DNA from: an uncultured Cytophagaceae bacterium
GTDB lineage: Bacteria > Bacteroidota > Bacteroidia > Cytophagales > Spirosomataceae
Assembly (NCBI GenBank): GCA_903960725.1
Contig: CAJCBY010000169.1
Coordinates: 1 to 8,353 of the forward strand
Direction of reading: 5' to 3'
Length of the DNA stretch: 8,353 nucleotides
Below, piece after piece: positions 1 to 6,512 of the stretch. A program made the position numbers and the translations under genes. Within the stretch, counting starts at the first letter, position 1, and each line of letters opens with the position of its first letter. Below the pieces are notes generated by a model. It searched no databases. It was not told where the DNA came from and worked only from the letters and a program-made list of their open reading frames with translations.

Positions 1-54
1 AGATTACTTAAATAAAAAAGCGCTCCGATGAGCGCTTTTCTATTTTAGTAATCT
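1..54. terminator. Long imperfect palindrome, probable bidirectional terminator
   Basis: Bases 1-25 pair with 30-54 around the loop CGAT. Twenty-three of 25 positions are complementary; the mismatches are 9/46 and 15/40. The inner 10 bp (AAAAGCGCTC with GAGCGCTTTT) is perfect. On the minus strand the stem is followed by a T-rich run (TTTTTTATTT), as expected of an intrinsic terminator for tilS. On the plus strand the tail TTTTCTATTTT could end a gene lying left of the window. The outer 8 bp (AGATTACT with AGTAATCT) is more than a terminator needs, and the window edge may cut the arm. The structure is certain; the terminator role is inferred. Confidence 0.6.
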
Positions 55-59
55 GCGAT

Positions 60-189
60 AAAGCATAGAGCACAAAGCATAAAGAATAAATTTCGAAGTA
101 AATTAGTCCGAAGTCCGCAGGAAACATTTCAAATACTATCCCAGAATGGGATTCCATCTTTATTCTTTGTGCTTTATTCTTTATGCTTT
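60..189. repeat. Inverted repeat built from AAAGCAT-like heptamers, REP/MITE-like element
   Basis: The left arm (60-90) and right arm (159-189) are inverted copies matching at 27 of 31 positions, separated by 68 bases. Each arm consists of four 7-base units plus AAA. The left arm reads AAAGCAT, AGAGCAC, AAAGCAT, AAAGAAT. The complement of the right arm reads AAAGCAT, AAAGAAT, AAAGCAC, AAAGAAT. Shifting the register by two units gives a perfect 17-bp pairing of 74-90 with 173-189. The centre holds a direct repeat GTCCG-AA-GTCCG (106-117) and a small hairpin ATCCCA-GAA-TGGGAT (138-152). No reading frame of note lies inside. It sits 8 bases beyond the tilS stop codon. An interspersed palindromic element is my inference; it could instead be a local structure processing the tilS 3' end. 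Confidence 0.5.
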
Positions 190-197
190 AAAAGATT

Positions 198-1550
198 TTA
201 AAACGTAGTTTTTAAAGCTTTTAACTCAAACACCGCAACCAACTCCGTCTTATCCGTCACCTTATTTCGATTATCGATTCGTTGGCCTAGTATCCAAGCA
301 ACGGAACCTTTGCTTAAGAGAATTTGGGTGTTCTTTTTGATGGCTAATGGTACTTTCTTGTCTGTAAGAAAGTCGGAGATTAACTTTTTTTGGTTCATTC
401 CTAAAGGGCAAAACCAATCGCCATCTTGTACTTTTCTGATTTCTAAAGGAAAATCCAAGGTGTCTGCATCAAGGCAAGCAACATTGGGATCGGTGATGGC
501 TTTCCAGTCAGCTGTTCTTTCTTCTATGAATATGTGTAGCTCTTGATTTCCTATTTGAATTACCTCGTCCTCTTCGGTGATGACAATGGGTTTGTATTCT
601 GCTTGACTTTTTAGGGTAACAATCCATTGGCCTCGGTCAATATTCAAACTGTGGCTTGGGGATTCGAATAGGGCCCCTACTTTATCTGCTTGTAAGATGG
701 CTTCGATGGAAGTAGAGTTGAAGTTAAATTTTAGTAAAAGTTCAGTCAGTAAAACGGTGTATTTGGCTGAAATAGAAGGACGCTTTACCGTTATATTTCC
801 AGCGGCATCGACTGCACAGTATTCAGAGGTGAAGTCGTGTAATTCTGCTTGCATCCAAGCTTCGATTCCTTTGATTTTTTGGCTGGTAGATGCTAAGGTT
901 TGCTCGAAATTAGCGTTTAGTTCTTGGAACTTAGGCATAATTTCGTGGCGGATAAAATTGCGCTGGTACTTCGTGGATTCATTGGATGAGTCCTCACGCC
1001 AGGCCAGTTTGTTAGCAACGACAAAGTCGAAAATAGCCTCTTGGCTGGCAAAAGATAGTGGACGAATTAAGTTGCCAGATTTAATCGGGATACCATGGAA
1101 TCCTGCAATTCCCGTTCCGCGAACGAGATTGATGAGCATTGTTTCTGCGCTATCTAATTGATGGTGGCCTGTTGCGATAAAATCGTAGCCTTCTTGAAGT
1201 CTGATTTCTTCAAACCATTGGTAGCGCAAAATGCGGGCGGCCATTTGGGTCGAGATTTTCTCTTGTGCGGCAAAGGCGTTCGTATCGAAGCAAATGGTGT
1301 GGTACGGGACTTTTAGGGTCTTTGCGAATTTCTTGACGAAAACTTCATCTGCTAAGGATTCCTCACCTCGAAGACTAAAATTGACGTGGGCTATTCCAAA
1401 TTTGAATTTGGCCAAAGAAAACAGTTTACTCAATACAACGGAATCAATTCCGCCACTCACCGCAATCAAAATTTTCTGATCAGGTTGGAATAAATTCTCT
1501 TTTTGGACAAAATGGATAAAATCTTCCAGCATAAAATTGGTAAATTGCAT
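198..1550 (-). CDS. tilS: tRNA(Ile)-lysidine synthase TilS
   Basis: TilS uses ATP and lysine to convert C34 of the CAU anticodon of a tRNA-Ile to lysidine, so that this tRNA reads AUA and is charged with isoleucine. It acts in the cytoplasm and is normally essential. The 450-residue protein has the N-type ATPase PP-loop SGGIDS (residues 32-37), the family segments HVNFSLRGEES (55-65) and TGHHQLDSAET (127-137), WREDSSN (184-190) and a YQRNFIRHEI segment (195-204). The C-terminal substrate-binding domain shows GDWFCPLGM (377-385) followed by KKLISDFLTDKKVPL. In the usual H-x-D-D motif the first Asp is Leu here. I chose the ATG at 1550. A TTG at 1556 is in frame but unlikely, and the ATG at 1532 (MLEDFIHF) is a realistic alternative that fits typical TilS N-termini. 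The gene is divergent from the OstA-like gene and appears monocistronic. Confidence 0.95.
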   Translation of the reverse strand: MQFTNFMLEDFIHFVQKENLFQPDQKILIAVSGGIDSVVLSKLFSLAKFKFGIAHVNFSLRGEESLADEVFVKKFAKTLKVPYHTICFDTNAFAAQEKISTQMAARILRYQWFEEIRLQEGYDFIATGHHQLDSAETMLINLVRGTGIAGFHGIPIKSGNLIRPLSFASQEAIFDFVVANKLAWREDSSNESTKYQRNFIRHEIMPKFQELNANFEQTLASTSQKIKGIEAWMQAELHDFTSEYCAVDAAGNITVKRPSISAKYTVLLTELLLKFNFNSTSIEAILQADKVGALFESPSHSLNIDRGQWIVTLKSQAEYKPIVITEEDEVIQIGNQELHIFIEERTADWKAITDPNVACLDADTLDFPLEIRKVQDGDWFCPLGMNQKKLISDFLTDKKVPLAIKKNTQILLSKGSVAWILGQRIDNRNKVTDKTELVAVFELKALKTTF

Positions 1551-1564
1551 TTTCAATGGAGCTA

Positions 1565-1600
1565 CGAAATTAGCGATTCAATTTCAAGATGCGTTACAAA
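1565..1600 (-). promoter_or_regulatory. Weak candidate promoter for tilS
   Basis: On the minus strand, TTTG (1597-1600) and TAATTTCG (1565-1572) lie 24 bases apart. The second box differs from the Bacteroidota -7 consensus TAnnTTTG by one base, and the spacing is at the long end of what is accepted. Transcription would begin near 1558, just before the chosen ATG, which would then favour the start at 1532 or a near-leaderless message. The -33 box falls inside the first codons of the OstA-like gene. This is a motif match only. Confidence 0.2.
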
Positions 1601-3124
1601 GGTTGGATTTTCCTGTTTTTTCTTCTTAGTCTATCTTTCTTAGGTCAGGCGCAGGGGCAGCTTTTGCAAGTCATTCGAGCAGATAGTTTAAATGGAATGC
1701 AACAAGATTTAATTGTGCGCAAGACCTTGATTGGACGTGTTTTGCTTCAACAAGGAACAACTACACTTTCCTGTGATCAAGCCGTTTTGAATTCCACCAC
1801 GAATAACGTGGAAGCCTACGGCCATGTTCGCATTATTCAATCGGATACCGTTACCATTACGGGCGATACGGCCTTGTACAATGGTAATATGCGTCAGGCA
1901 TTTATAAGTGGACGTGTTAAATTAGACGATCATACTATTATTTTAAATACACCTAAACTCGATTACGATTTGAACTCAAAGATGGCAATCTACCATTCAG
2001 GAGCAAAGATTATTGATAAAAAATCGACACTGACTAGTCGGGAGGGTTTTTATAATACGACAACCAAGAACTTTTTGTTCAAAGATAAAGTACGTGTCAT
2101 TGATAAAGATGGGGGCTCAGTGAAAGCGGATTCCTTACGTTATAATACAGTTTCAAAAGAGGCATTTTTTATTGCTCCTACAGAAATTGTGACTAAAAAA
2201 GATACGGTTATTACCAGCCGTGGGTTTTATAATACGGTTTCCAAAGTCTCTAACTTCACAGGGCGTTCCACCGCAAAAACAGATGAATACATATTAACAG
2301 CGGACACCTTGTTCTATGATTCTCCTACTCAGATAGGTGTGGCAAAAGGCAGGGTGGAGTTTTTAAGCCAAAAAGAAAAGGTCATCTTAAAGGGTGATAA
2401 CGGGCGATATGCAGGCAAAACGGGTATTACGCGAGTCTATGGTCATGCTTGGATGCAGAATATCATGGAAAAAGATACGCTCTATTTGACGGCGGACACG
2501 CTCGTTTCCATTAATATTAAAAAGGATTCGATACGGAAGTTGTTTGCCTATAAAAACGTACTGATATACAAATCGGATTTGTCTGGCCGGTGTGATTCTT
2601 TAGGCTATAATGTGCAAGATTCGATTATTCATTTTTACCAAAAGCCGATTCTTTGGACCCAAGATTCGCAATCGCAAGCCGACTCCATTTCCTTGTTTAT
2701 GGGAAATCAAAAGCTGAAGGAAATGCGTTTGCGTGGAAAGTCATTTGTGATTTCGACTGATTCAGCTAACCACTTTAATCAAATAAAGGGGCGTAAAATT
2801 TGGGTTCACTTCAAGGACGATTCTAAATTGAATCGAGTCAATGTAGAGGGGAATGGAGAGAGTATCTATTATGTCATTGATGACAAAAAGGTAACTACCG
2901 GACTCAATAGGGTGGAGTGCAGTCGAATGAACCTGTTTTTCGAGGATAATAAGGTCAAGAAAATCGCTTTTATTACGAAGCCCGAGGCGAAGTTTGTACC
3001 TCCCAAAGAATGGAAAGGCGACTTGCAAGAATTAGACGGCTTCCGTTGGCGTATTTCTGAAAAGCCTTCCCTTCAAACAATCCTGAAACGGGTTGAATAC
3101 CAGACCTTTGTTAAAAAACCTTAA
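1589..3124 (+). CDS. OstA/LptA-like exported protein (OstA_2 type)
   Basis: The 511-residue protein begins with a hydrophobic signal peptide (about residues 1-22, ending in GQAQ), so it is exported to the periplasm or outer membrane. The rest is a run of short beta-strand repeats of the OstA/LptA fold. It contains GDTALYNG (92-99), ADSLRYN (180-186), ADTLFYDS (238-245), ADTLVSIN (302-309) and CDSLGYNVQDS (335-345), and a visibly duplicated segment TSREGFYNTTTK (149-160) and TSRGFYNTVSK (209-219). Proteins of this fold (LptA, LptC, the N-terminus of LptD) form beta-taco bridges that carry lipopolysaccharide across the periplasm. A role in lipid A or LPS export is therefore likely but is inferred from the fold. 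It is longer than LptA (about 185 residues) and has no LptD barrel. The start is fixed by the signal peptide, as the next in-frame ATG is at codon 37. The sorting-domain gene follows after 51 bases and may be co-transcribed. Confidence 0.85.
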   Translation: MRYKGWIFLFFLLSLSFLGQAQGQLLQVIRADSLNGMQQDLIVRKTLIGRVLLQQGTTTLSCDQAVLNSTTNNVEAYGHVRIIQSDTVTITGDTALYNGNMRQAFISGRVKLDDHTIILNTPKLDYDLNSKMAIYHSGAKIIDKKSTLTSREGFYNTTTKNFLFKDKVRVIDKDGGSVKADSLRYNTVSKEAFFIAPTEIVTKKDTVITSRGFYNTVSKVSNFTGRSTAKTDEYILTADTLFYDSPTQIGVAKGRVEFLSQKEKVILKGDNGRYAGKTGITRVYGHAWMQNIMEKDTLYLTADTLVSINIKKDSIRKLFAYKNVLIYKSDLSGRCDSLGYNVQDSIIHFYQKPILWTQDSQSQADSISLFMGNQKLKEMRLRGKSFVISTDSANHFNQIKGRKIWVHFKDDSKLNRVNVEGNGESIYYVIDDKKVTTGLNRVECSRMNLFFEDNKVKKIAFITKPEAKFVPPKEWKGDLQELDGFRWRISEKPSLQTILKRVEYQTFVKKP

Positions 3125-3175
3125 AAAGGTTAGACTGATGTGATTTAATACTAATTTCGTCTTAACGATTTTAGA

Positions 3176-3526
3176 ATGAAAATAGTATTACGACATATCA
3201 CTTTAATTTTAGTCCTAGCATCTTTGTTTGGATTTAAAAATGATCCTTATTTATTCCAAGGGGATCGCATCTTCGTTTCTCATTTATACCCTAATCCAGC
3301 TGCAGATTTTGCTTTGGTTGATTACCAGTTTTCTGGAATCAACCAGGAGGTTAAAATTACGATCTATAATGTATTAGGAATGGTCGTTAAAGAAGTGGAA
3401 TTAGATAAAGACGATCGCAGTGCTAAAATCTCCTTACGAGAATTGAACAGTGGACTTTATATGTATCAGCTACTCGTTGATGGTAAGCCGGTTGCCACGA
3501 AGAAGTTGATGGTTCGCAAACAATAA
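3176..3526 (+). CDS. Small T9SS type A sorting-domain protein with no cargo domain
   Basis: The 116-residue protein has a hydrophobic N-terminus (residues 5-20, ITLILVLASLFGF) that looks like a signal peptide or a lipid-free anchor. Almost directly after it comes a type A C-terminal sorting domain of the type IX secretion system (about 35-116). Its hallmarks are LYPNPAADF (38-46), VKITIYNVLGMVVKE (59-73), LRELNSGLYMYQL (88-99-region) and the terminal KKLMVRKQ. In known T9SS substrates this domain of about 75-80 residues directs passage through the outer membrane and is usually removed or used for anchoring. Here nothing of substance precedes it: only about 15-20 residues lie between signal peptide and domain. 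It lies 51 bases after the OstA-like gene and is closed by the strong terminator at 3542-3587. The cellular role is unknown. The domain call is firm; T9SS export is inferred from the family. Confidence 0.85.
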   Translation: MKIVLRHITLILVLASLFGFKNDPYLFQGDRIFVSHLYPNPAADFALVDYQFSGINQEVKITIYNVLGMVVKEVELDKDDRSAKISLRELNSGLYMYQLLVDGKPVATKKLMVRKQ

Positions 3527-3541
3527 AGTCATTCTCCTTAG

Positions 3542-3587
3542 AAAAAAAAGAGCTGCTAGTAAAAACTAGCAGCTCTTCTTTTTTATT
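3542..3587. terminator. Bidirectional intrinsic terminator between convergent genes
   Basis: A perfect 13-bp stem (3548-3560 with 3565-3577, core GAGCTGCTAGT) closes on an AAAA loop. It is flanked by an A-run at 3542-3549 and by the T-rich tract TTCTTTTTTATTT on the other side, so it works as a rho-independent terminator on both strands. It lies 15 bases after the stop of the sorting-domain gene and about 10 bases after the stop of htpG, and so ends both units. Confidence 0.93.
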
Positions 3588-3596
3588 TACAAACCT

Positions 3597-5414
3597 CTAA
3601 AAACCTCCCACCGTTCTCTTAATGAAAGCTGTTAAGTCAGCTCCCGTCAAAAGATTTTGAGATAGTAAAGCTAGGTCTGAGATTTGTTTCGCTAGCGCCT
3701 TTTGTTCGCTCTCGTCTTTCAAATCTGCTAGTTTACTGATTAATGGGTGGTTAGCATTGATGGTGATGTTATAGGTATTTGGCATAGCACCAAACATTCC
3801 CATTCCGCCACCGCCCGTTTTCGACATGTCACTCATTCTGCGCATGAACTCGTTTTGAGTTACGATGGCAGGTAATTCATTAGGTGACATCGCCTCTACG
3901 GCAACCACTTTTTGTTTGTCATTCAGGGTTTCTTCGAAGACTTTCTTCACGCTCTCTTTTTGGGCATCAGATAAAATTGCTTCCAAAGTAATCCCTGTAT
4001 CAATTAATTTATCGACAGCATCTGCATCTACACGCTTCCATTGCGTCTTTTCTAATTTAGACTCCATCGTGTTGATGAAATGGCTGTCGATGAGGGTATC
4101 CAATTTAATCACTGAATAACCTTTGTTTTGGGCGGATTGAATAAAGGCATCTTGTTGCTCGACGTCGGTGGTATACAAGTAAATCTTGTTTCCGTCCTTG
4201 TCTGTTTGGGCAGCTTGCACCTCTTCACTGTATTCGTCTAACGTAAAATATTTATTGTTCGTATCTTGAACGAGGCAAAAATCTTTTGCTTTCTCTAAAA
4301 ATTTCTCATCCGAGATCATTCCGTACTTGATGAATAAGCCGATGTTTGCGAATTTCTCTTCGAATGATGGGCGATCCGTTTTGAATAATTCAGCTAATTT
4401 ATCCGCTACTTTCTTCGTGATGTATGAGTTGATTTTCTTTACATTCGAATCTGCTTGTAAGAACGAACGAGAAACGTTTAATGGAATATCTGGGGAGTCA
4501 ATAACCCCGTGCAATAACATCAAGAATTCAGGAACGATGTCTTTTACCTCATCCGTGATGAATACTTGGCGGCTGTAAAGGGAGATTTTTTCACGTTGCA
4601 ATTGCATCTCGTTCTTTACTTTAGGGAAATAAAGAATACCTGTCAAATTAAATGGATAGTCCACATTTAAGTGAATCCAGAATAATGGCTTCTCTTGGAA
4701 TGGATATAATTCCTCGTAGAATTTCAAGTAATCTTCATCTGTTAAATCGGATGGGGATTTAGTCCAAATCGGATTCGGGTTATTGATTACCTTATCGCCA
4801 AACTCAATCTCGATCGGCAAGAATTTACCGTATTTCTCTAAGATTGACTTTAATTTGAACTCCTCTAAAAACTCCTCAGAATCTTCTGCGATGTGCAAGA
4901 TAATATCTGTTCCGCGGGTCTTCTTTTTAGCAGGCCCAATCGTGTATTCCGTAGAACCGTCACACTTCCATGTAGCCGCCTCTGAGCCCTCTTGGTAGGA
5001 TTTTGAGATGATCTCTACTTCTTTTGCCACCATAAAGGCAGAATAGAAACCTAGTCCAAAATGTCCGATTATTCCTTTATCATCGCCTTGGTCCTTGTAT
5101 TTTTCTACGAATTCGGTGGCGCCAGAGAAGGCAATTTGATTAATGTATTTCTTGATTTCTTCAGCGGTCATACCGATACCGTTGTCAGAAATCGTGATAG
5201 TCTTTTTGTCTTTGTCAAAACTCACTTTCACTTTTAGCTCCCCTAATTCACCGTTAAATTCACCAATAGAACTTAAGCGTTTGATTTTTTGGGACGCATC
5301 TACTGCGTTTGAAACGAGCTCACGAAGGAAAATCTCGTGATCCGAATAGAGAAATTTCTTGATGATGGGAAAAATGTTCTCGGTGTGAATGGAGATGTTA
5401 CCTGTTTCTTTCAT
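3597..5414 (-). CDS. htpG: Molecular chaperone HtpG (bacterial Hsp90)
   Basis: HtpG is the cytosolic ATP-dependent Hsp90 homodimer that remodels client proteins, often with DnaK. The 605-residue protein shows the full GHKL ATPase domain: E32, N36 and D39 in RELVSNAVDA (31-40), DNGIGM (77-82) with the adenine-binding Asp, and the glycine-rich lid GHFGLGFYSAFMVA (117-130). The middle domain has FWIHLNVDYPF (245-255), LYFPK (261-265) and the catalytic-loop Arg in LNVSRSFLQ (312-320). The C-terminal domain carries MRRMSDM (524-530), the helix region used in client contacts, then a Gly/Met-rich loop GGGGMGMFGAMP (534-545), and ends in LLTGADLTAFIKR. The length is slightly below E. coli HtpG (624). 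The start MKETGNISIHTEN matches family N-termini. It is transcribed alone, convergent with the sorting-domain gene and divergent from the PorP/SprF gene. I found no convincing Bacteroidota promoter box directly upstream on the minus strand. Confidence 0.97.
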   Translation of the reverse strand: MKETGNISIHTENIFPIIKKFLYSDHEIFLRELVSNAVDASQKIKRLSSIGEFNGELGELKVKVSFDKDKKTITISDNGIGMTAEEIKKYINQIAFSGATEFVEKYKDQGDDKGIIGHFGLGFYSAFMVAKEVEIISKSYQEGSEAATWKCDGSTEYTIGPAKKKTRGTDIILHIAEDSEEFLEEFKLKSILEKYGKFLPIEIEFGDKVINNPNPIWTKSPSDLTDEDYLKFYEELYPFQEKPLFWIHLNVDYPFNLTGILYFPKVKNEMQLQREKISLYSRQVFITDEVKDIVPEFLMLLHGVIDSPDIPLNVSRSFLQADSNVKKINSYITKKVADKLAELFKTDRPSFEEKFANIGLFIKYGMISDEKFLEKAKDFCLVQDTNNKYFTLDEYSEEVQAAQTDKDGNKIYLYTTDVEQQDAFIQSAQNKGYSVIKLDTLIDSHFINTMESKLEKTQWKRVDADAVDKLIDTGITLEAILSDAQKESVKKVFEETLNDKQKVVAVEAMSPNELPAIVTQNEFMRRMSDMSKTGGGGMGMFGAMPNTYNITINANHPLISKLADLKDESEQKALAKQISDLALLSQNLLTGADLTAFIKRTVGGF

Positions 5415-5436
5415 ATTTTTTTAAATTAATAATTCC

Positions 5437-5444
5437 TAGATTTG
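5437..5444 (+). promoter_or_regulatory. Bacteroidota -7 promoter box for the PorP/SprF gene
   Basis: TAGATTTG is a perfect match to the TAnnTTTG -7 consensus of the Bacteroidota primary sigma factor. Transcription would start near 5451, giving a leader of about 52 bases before the ATG at 5503. A clear TTTG is missing at the -33 position; only T-rich sequence (5416-5421) is present there. This placement supports the ATG at 5503 over the GTG at 5476. Confidence 0.45.
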
Positions 5445-5474
5445 ACCATCCTTTTGCAATTTTAATTCCAAGTC

Positions 5475-5490
5475 TGTGAGAGGTGTCACA
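5475..5490. promoter_or_regulatory. CRP/FNR-type palindrome TGTGA-N6-TCACA
   Basis: TGTGA (5475-5479) and TCACA (5486-5490) are separated by six bases (GAGGTG). This is an exact match to the classical CRP half-site arrangement. It lies in the divergent region, 60 bases upstream of the htpG start codon and about 25 bases after the predicted start point of the PorP/SprF transcript, where a bound protein would be expected to repress that gene. CRP/FNR-family regulators are common in Bacteroidota, but their sites are not always of this form. The motif is certain; its use is inferred. Confidence 0.35.
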
Positions 5491-5502
5491 TTGTCAGTTT
5501 CT

Positions 5503-6396
5503 ATGAAAAAACTAGCACTCTTTTTTCTTTTTTCTTTTGCTGTTAATGCCCAGCAGGAATCCTTGCGGATGGTTTATCCATTTCTTCCTTTAGCGATTAA
5601 TCCGGCAGATGCGGGAGCGATGAAGGTATTCTCTGCGAAAGGGGTTTTTCGCAAAAAGCCTCTCTTTCAAAATATAGGTGGTGCCTCATCTTCACAGCAA
5701 TTTATGAGCATTGATATGCCGTTAAGCCAAGGTGATTGGGGTCTTGGATTTTTAGGTTTTAATACGGATCAATCTTTTGCAACCAACTCCGGATTGATTT
5801 CCTCGAATTTAGGTTTAGCGGCTGTGTTTTCGAAACATTTGCATTGGGGAAGGGGTAATCAGTTAAGTTTTGGCATTAATTCTGGAATAAATCAATATCC
5901 TATTTTAGGCAGATCGGGAACAAGTGAAATGCTTGCTAGCGTGGGAGTAGGTGTTTCTTATCGAAAAGAGGCGCTGACTCTTGGCATTTCAAAGCCATCC
6001 AATCGTTTAGATGGCCTAGGTGATGCGCCATTATATGTACAGGCGTCCTATTATTTCCCGGTGGGTGATTTGCATACACTGAAAGTGGGAACCGTTTTAC
6101 GAAAAGATCAACAAACGAAAGTGGATTTCAATGCGGTGTTTTGGTTCCAAGAAAAGGTGGGGGTAGGGTTGTGGATGCAGCAGACGGGTTCTGAGTTTGG
6201 TGATCCAGCTCTTTTAGGAACGATTGAGGTTCCGCTTGGATTAAATTTTCGAGTGGGCTATTCTTACGATTTCTTAGGTAAAAATGTTTCCACACTAGGT
6301 TCAACAACGACTAGTGAAGCATCCGGTTTTCATCAAATTTTTCTTCGTTATGACCTCGATTTTGGGTTAGGGAAATTAGGGCAATTTCAGCCTTAA
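5503..6396 (+). CDS. PorP/SprF family outer membrane protein (type IX secretion-associated)
   Basis: The 297-residue protein begins with a classic signal peptide (MKKLALFFLFSFAVNA, cleavage after residue 16). It continues with the family's conserved N-terminal stretch around INPADAGA (32-39), followed by amphipathic beta strands suggesting an outer membrane barrel, such as GLGFLGFN and SVGVGVSYRKEALTLGISKPS-like segments in mid-protein. The late motif GYSYDFLGKN (252-261) and the end motif GFHQIFLRYDL (275-285) are typical of PorP/SprF. SprF of Flavobacterium is needed for surface delivery of the adhesin SprB, and PorP of Porphyromonas for gingipain secretion. The partner of this copy is unknown, because no large adhesin or other T9SS gene is adjacent. 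A GTG at 5476 would add nine residues before the signal peptide, so I prefer the ATG at 5503. It lacks a sorting domain, as the family does. Confidence 0.85.
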   Translation: MKKLALFFLFSFAVNAQQESLRMVYPFLPLAINPADAGAMKVFSAKGVFRKKPLFQNIGGASSSQQFMSIDMPLSQGDWGLGFLGFNTDQSFATNSGLISSNLGLAAVFSKHLHWGRGNQLSFGINSGINQYPILGRSGTSEMLASVGVGVSYRKEALTLGISKPSNRLDGLGDAPLYVQASYYFPVGDLHTLKVGTVLRKDQQTKVDFNAVFWFQEKVGVGLWMQQTGSEFGDPALLGTIEVPLGLNFRVGYSYDFLGKNVSTLGSTTTSEASGFHQIFLRYDLDFGLGKLGQFQP

Positions 6397-6455
6397 ATGA
6401 ATACGCTATTTATTGGTGATTTTAGGGGAAAAAATTGAAATTATTAAAGAATTTT

Positions 6456-6465
6456 AAGTGCACTT
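6456..6465. repeat. 10-bp perfect palindrome AAGTGCACTT
   Basis: This perfect 10-base palindrome sits in the AT-rich 252-base gap between the PorP/SprF gene and sucA, about 80 bases upstream of the candidate sucA -33 box. It could be an operator, but a palindrome of this length can arise by chance and nothing else supports a role. An AT-only pairing (AAAATT at 6432-6437 with AATTTT at 6450-6455) lies immediately before it. Confidence 0.2.
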
Positions 6466-6512
6466 TTATAATGGATAGAATTCCTCAGAAATTTGTGCTC
6501 TTGTAGCTAAAA

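Noticed and set aside
55..197. Possible small RNA or CRISPR-like repeats in the heptamer region
   Set aside because: The units are 7 bases long and contiguous with no unique spacers, and no promoter box is seen. I kept it as an inverted repeat only.
697..1161. Open frame of 154 codons on the plus strand inside tilS
   Set aside because: It is fully antisense to conserved TilS sequence, has no recognisable domain or signal, and its composition follows the codons of the real gene.
2762..3028. Open frame of 88 codons on the minus strand inside the OstA-like gene
   Set aside because: It is a shadow of the plus-strand gene with no start signal or domain.
3117..3131. Hairpin AACCTT-AAA-AAGGTT across the OstA-like stop codon
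   Set aside because: It has six base pairs, mostly AT, and no T-run after it, so it is not a credible terminator. The downstream gene is probably read through.
3152..3159. TAATTTCG as a promoter for the sorting-domain gene
   Set aside because: It is one base off the -7 consensus and has no TTTG at the right distance upstream. Co-transcription with the OstA-like gene is simpler.
5476..5502. GTG start adding nine residues to the PorP/SprF protein
   Set aside because: The extension would place polar residues before a textbook signal peptide (MKKLALFFLF), and the GTG is part of the CRP-like palindrome.
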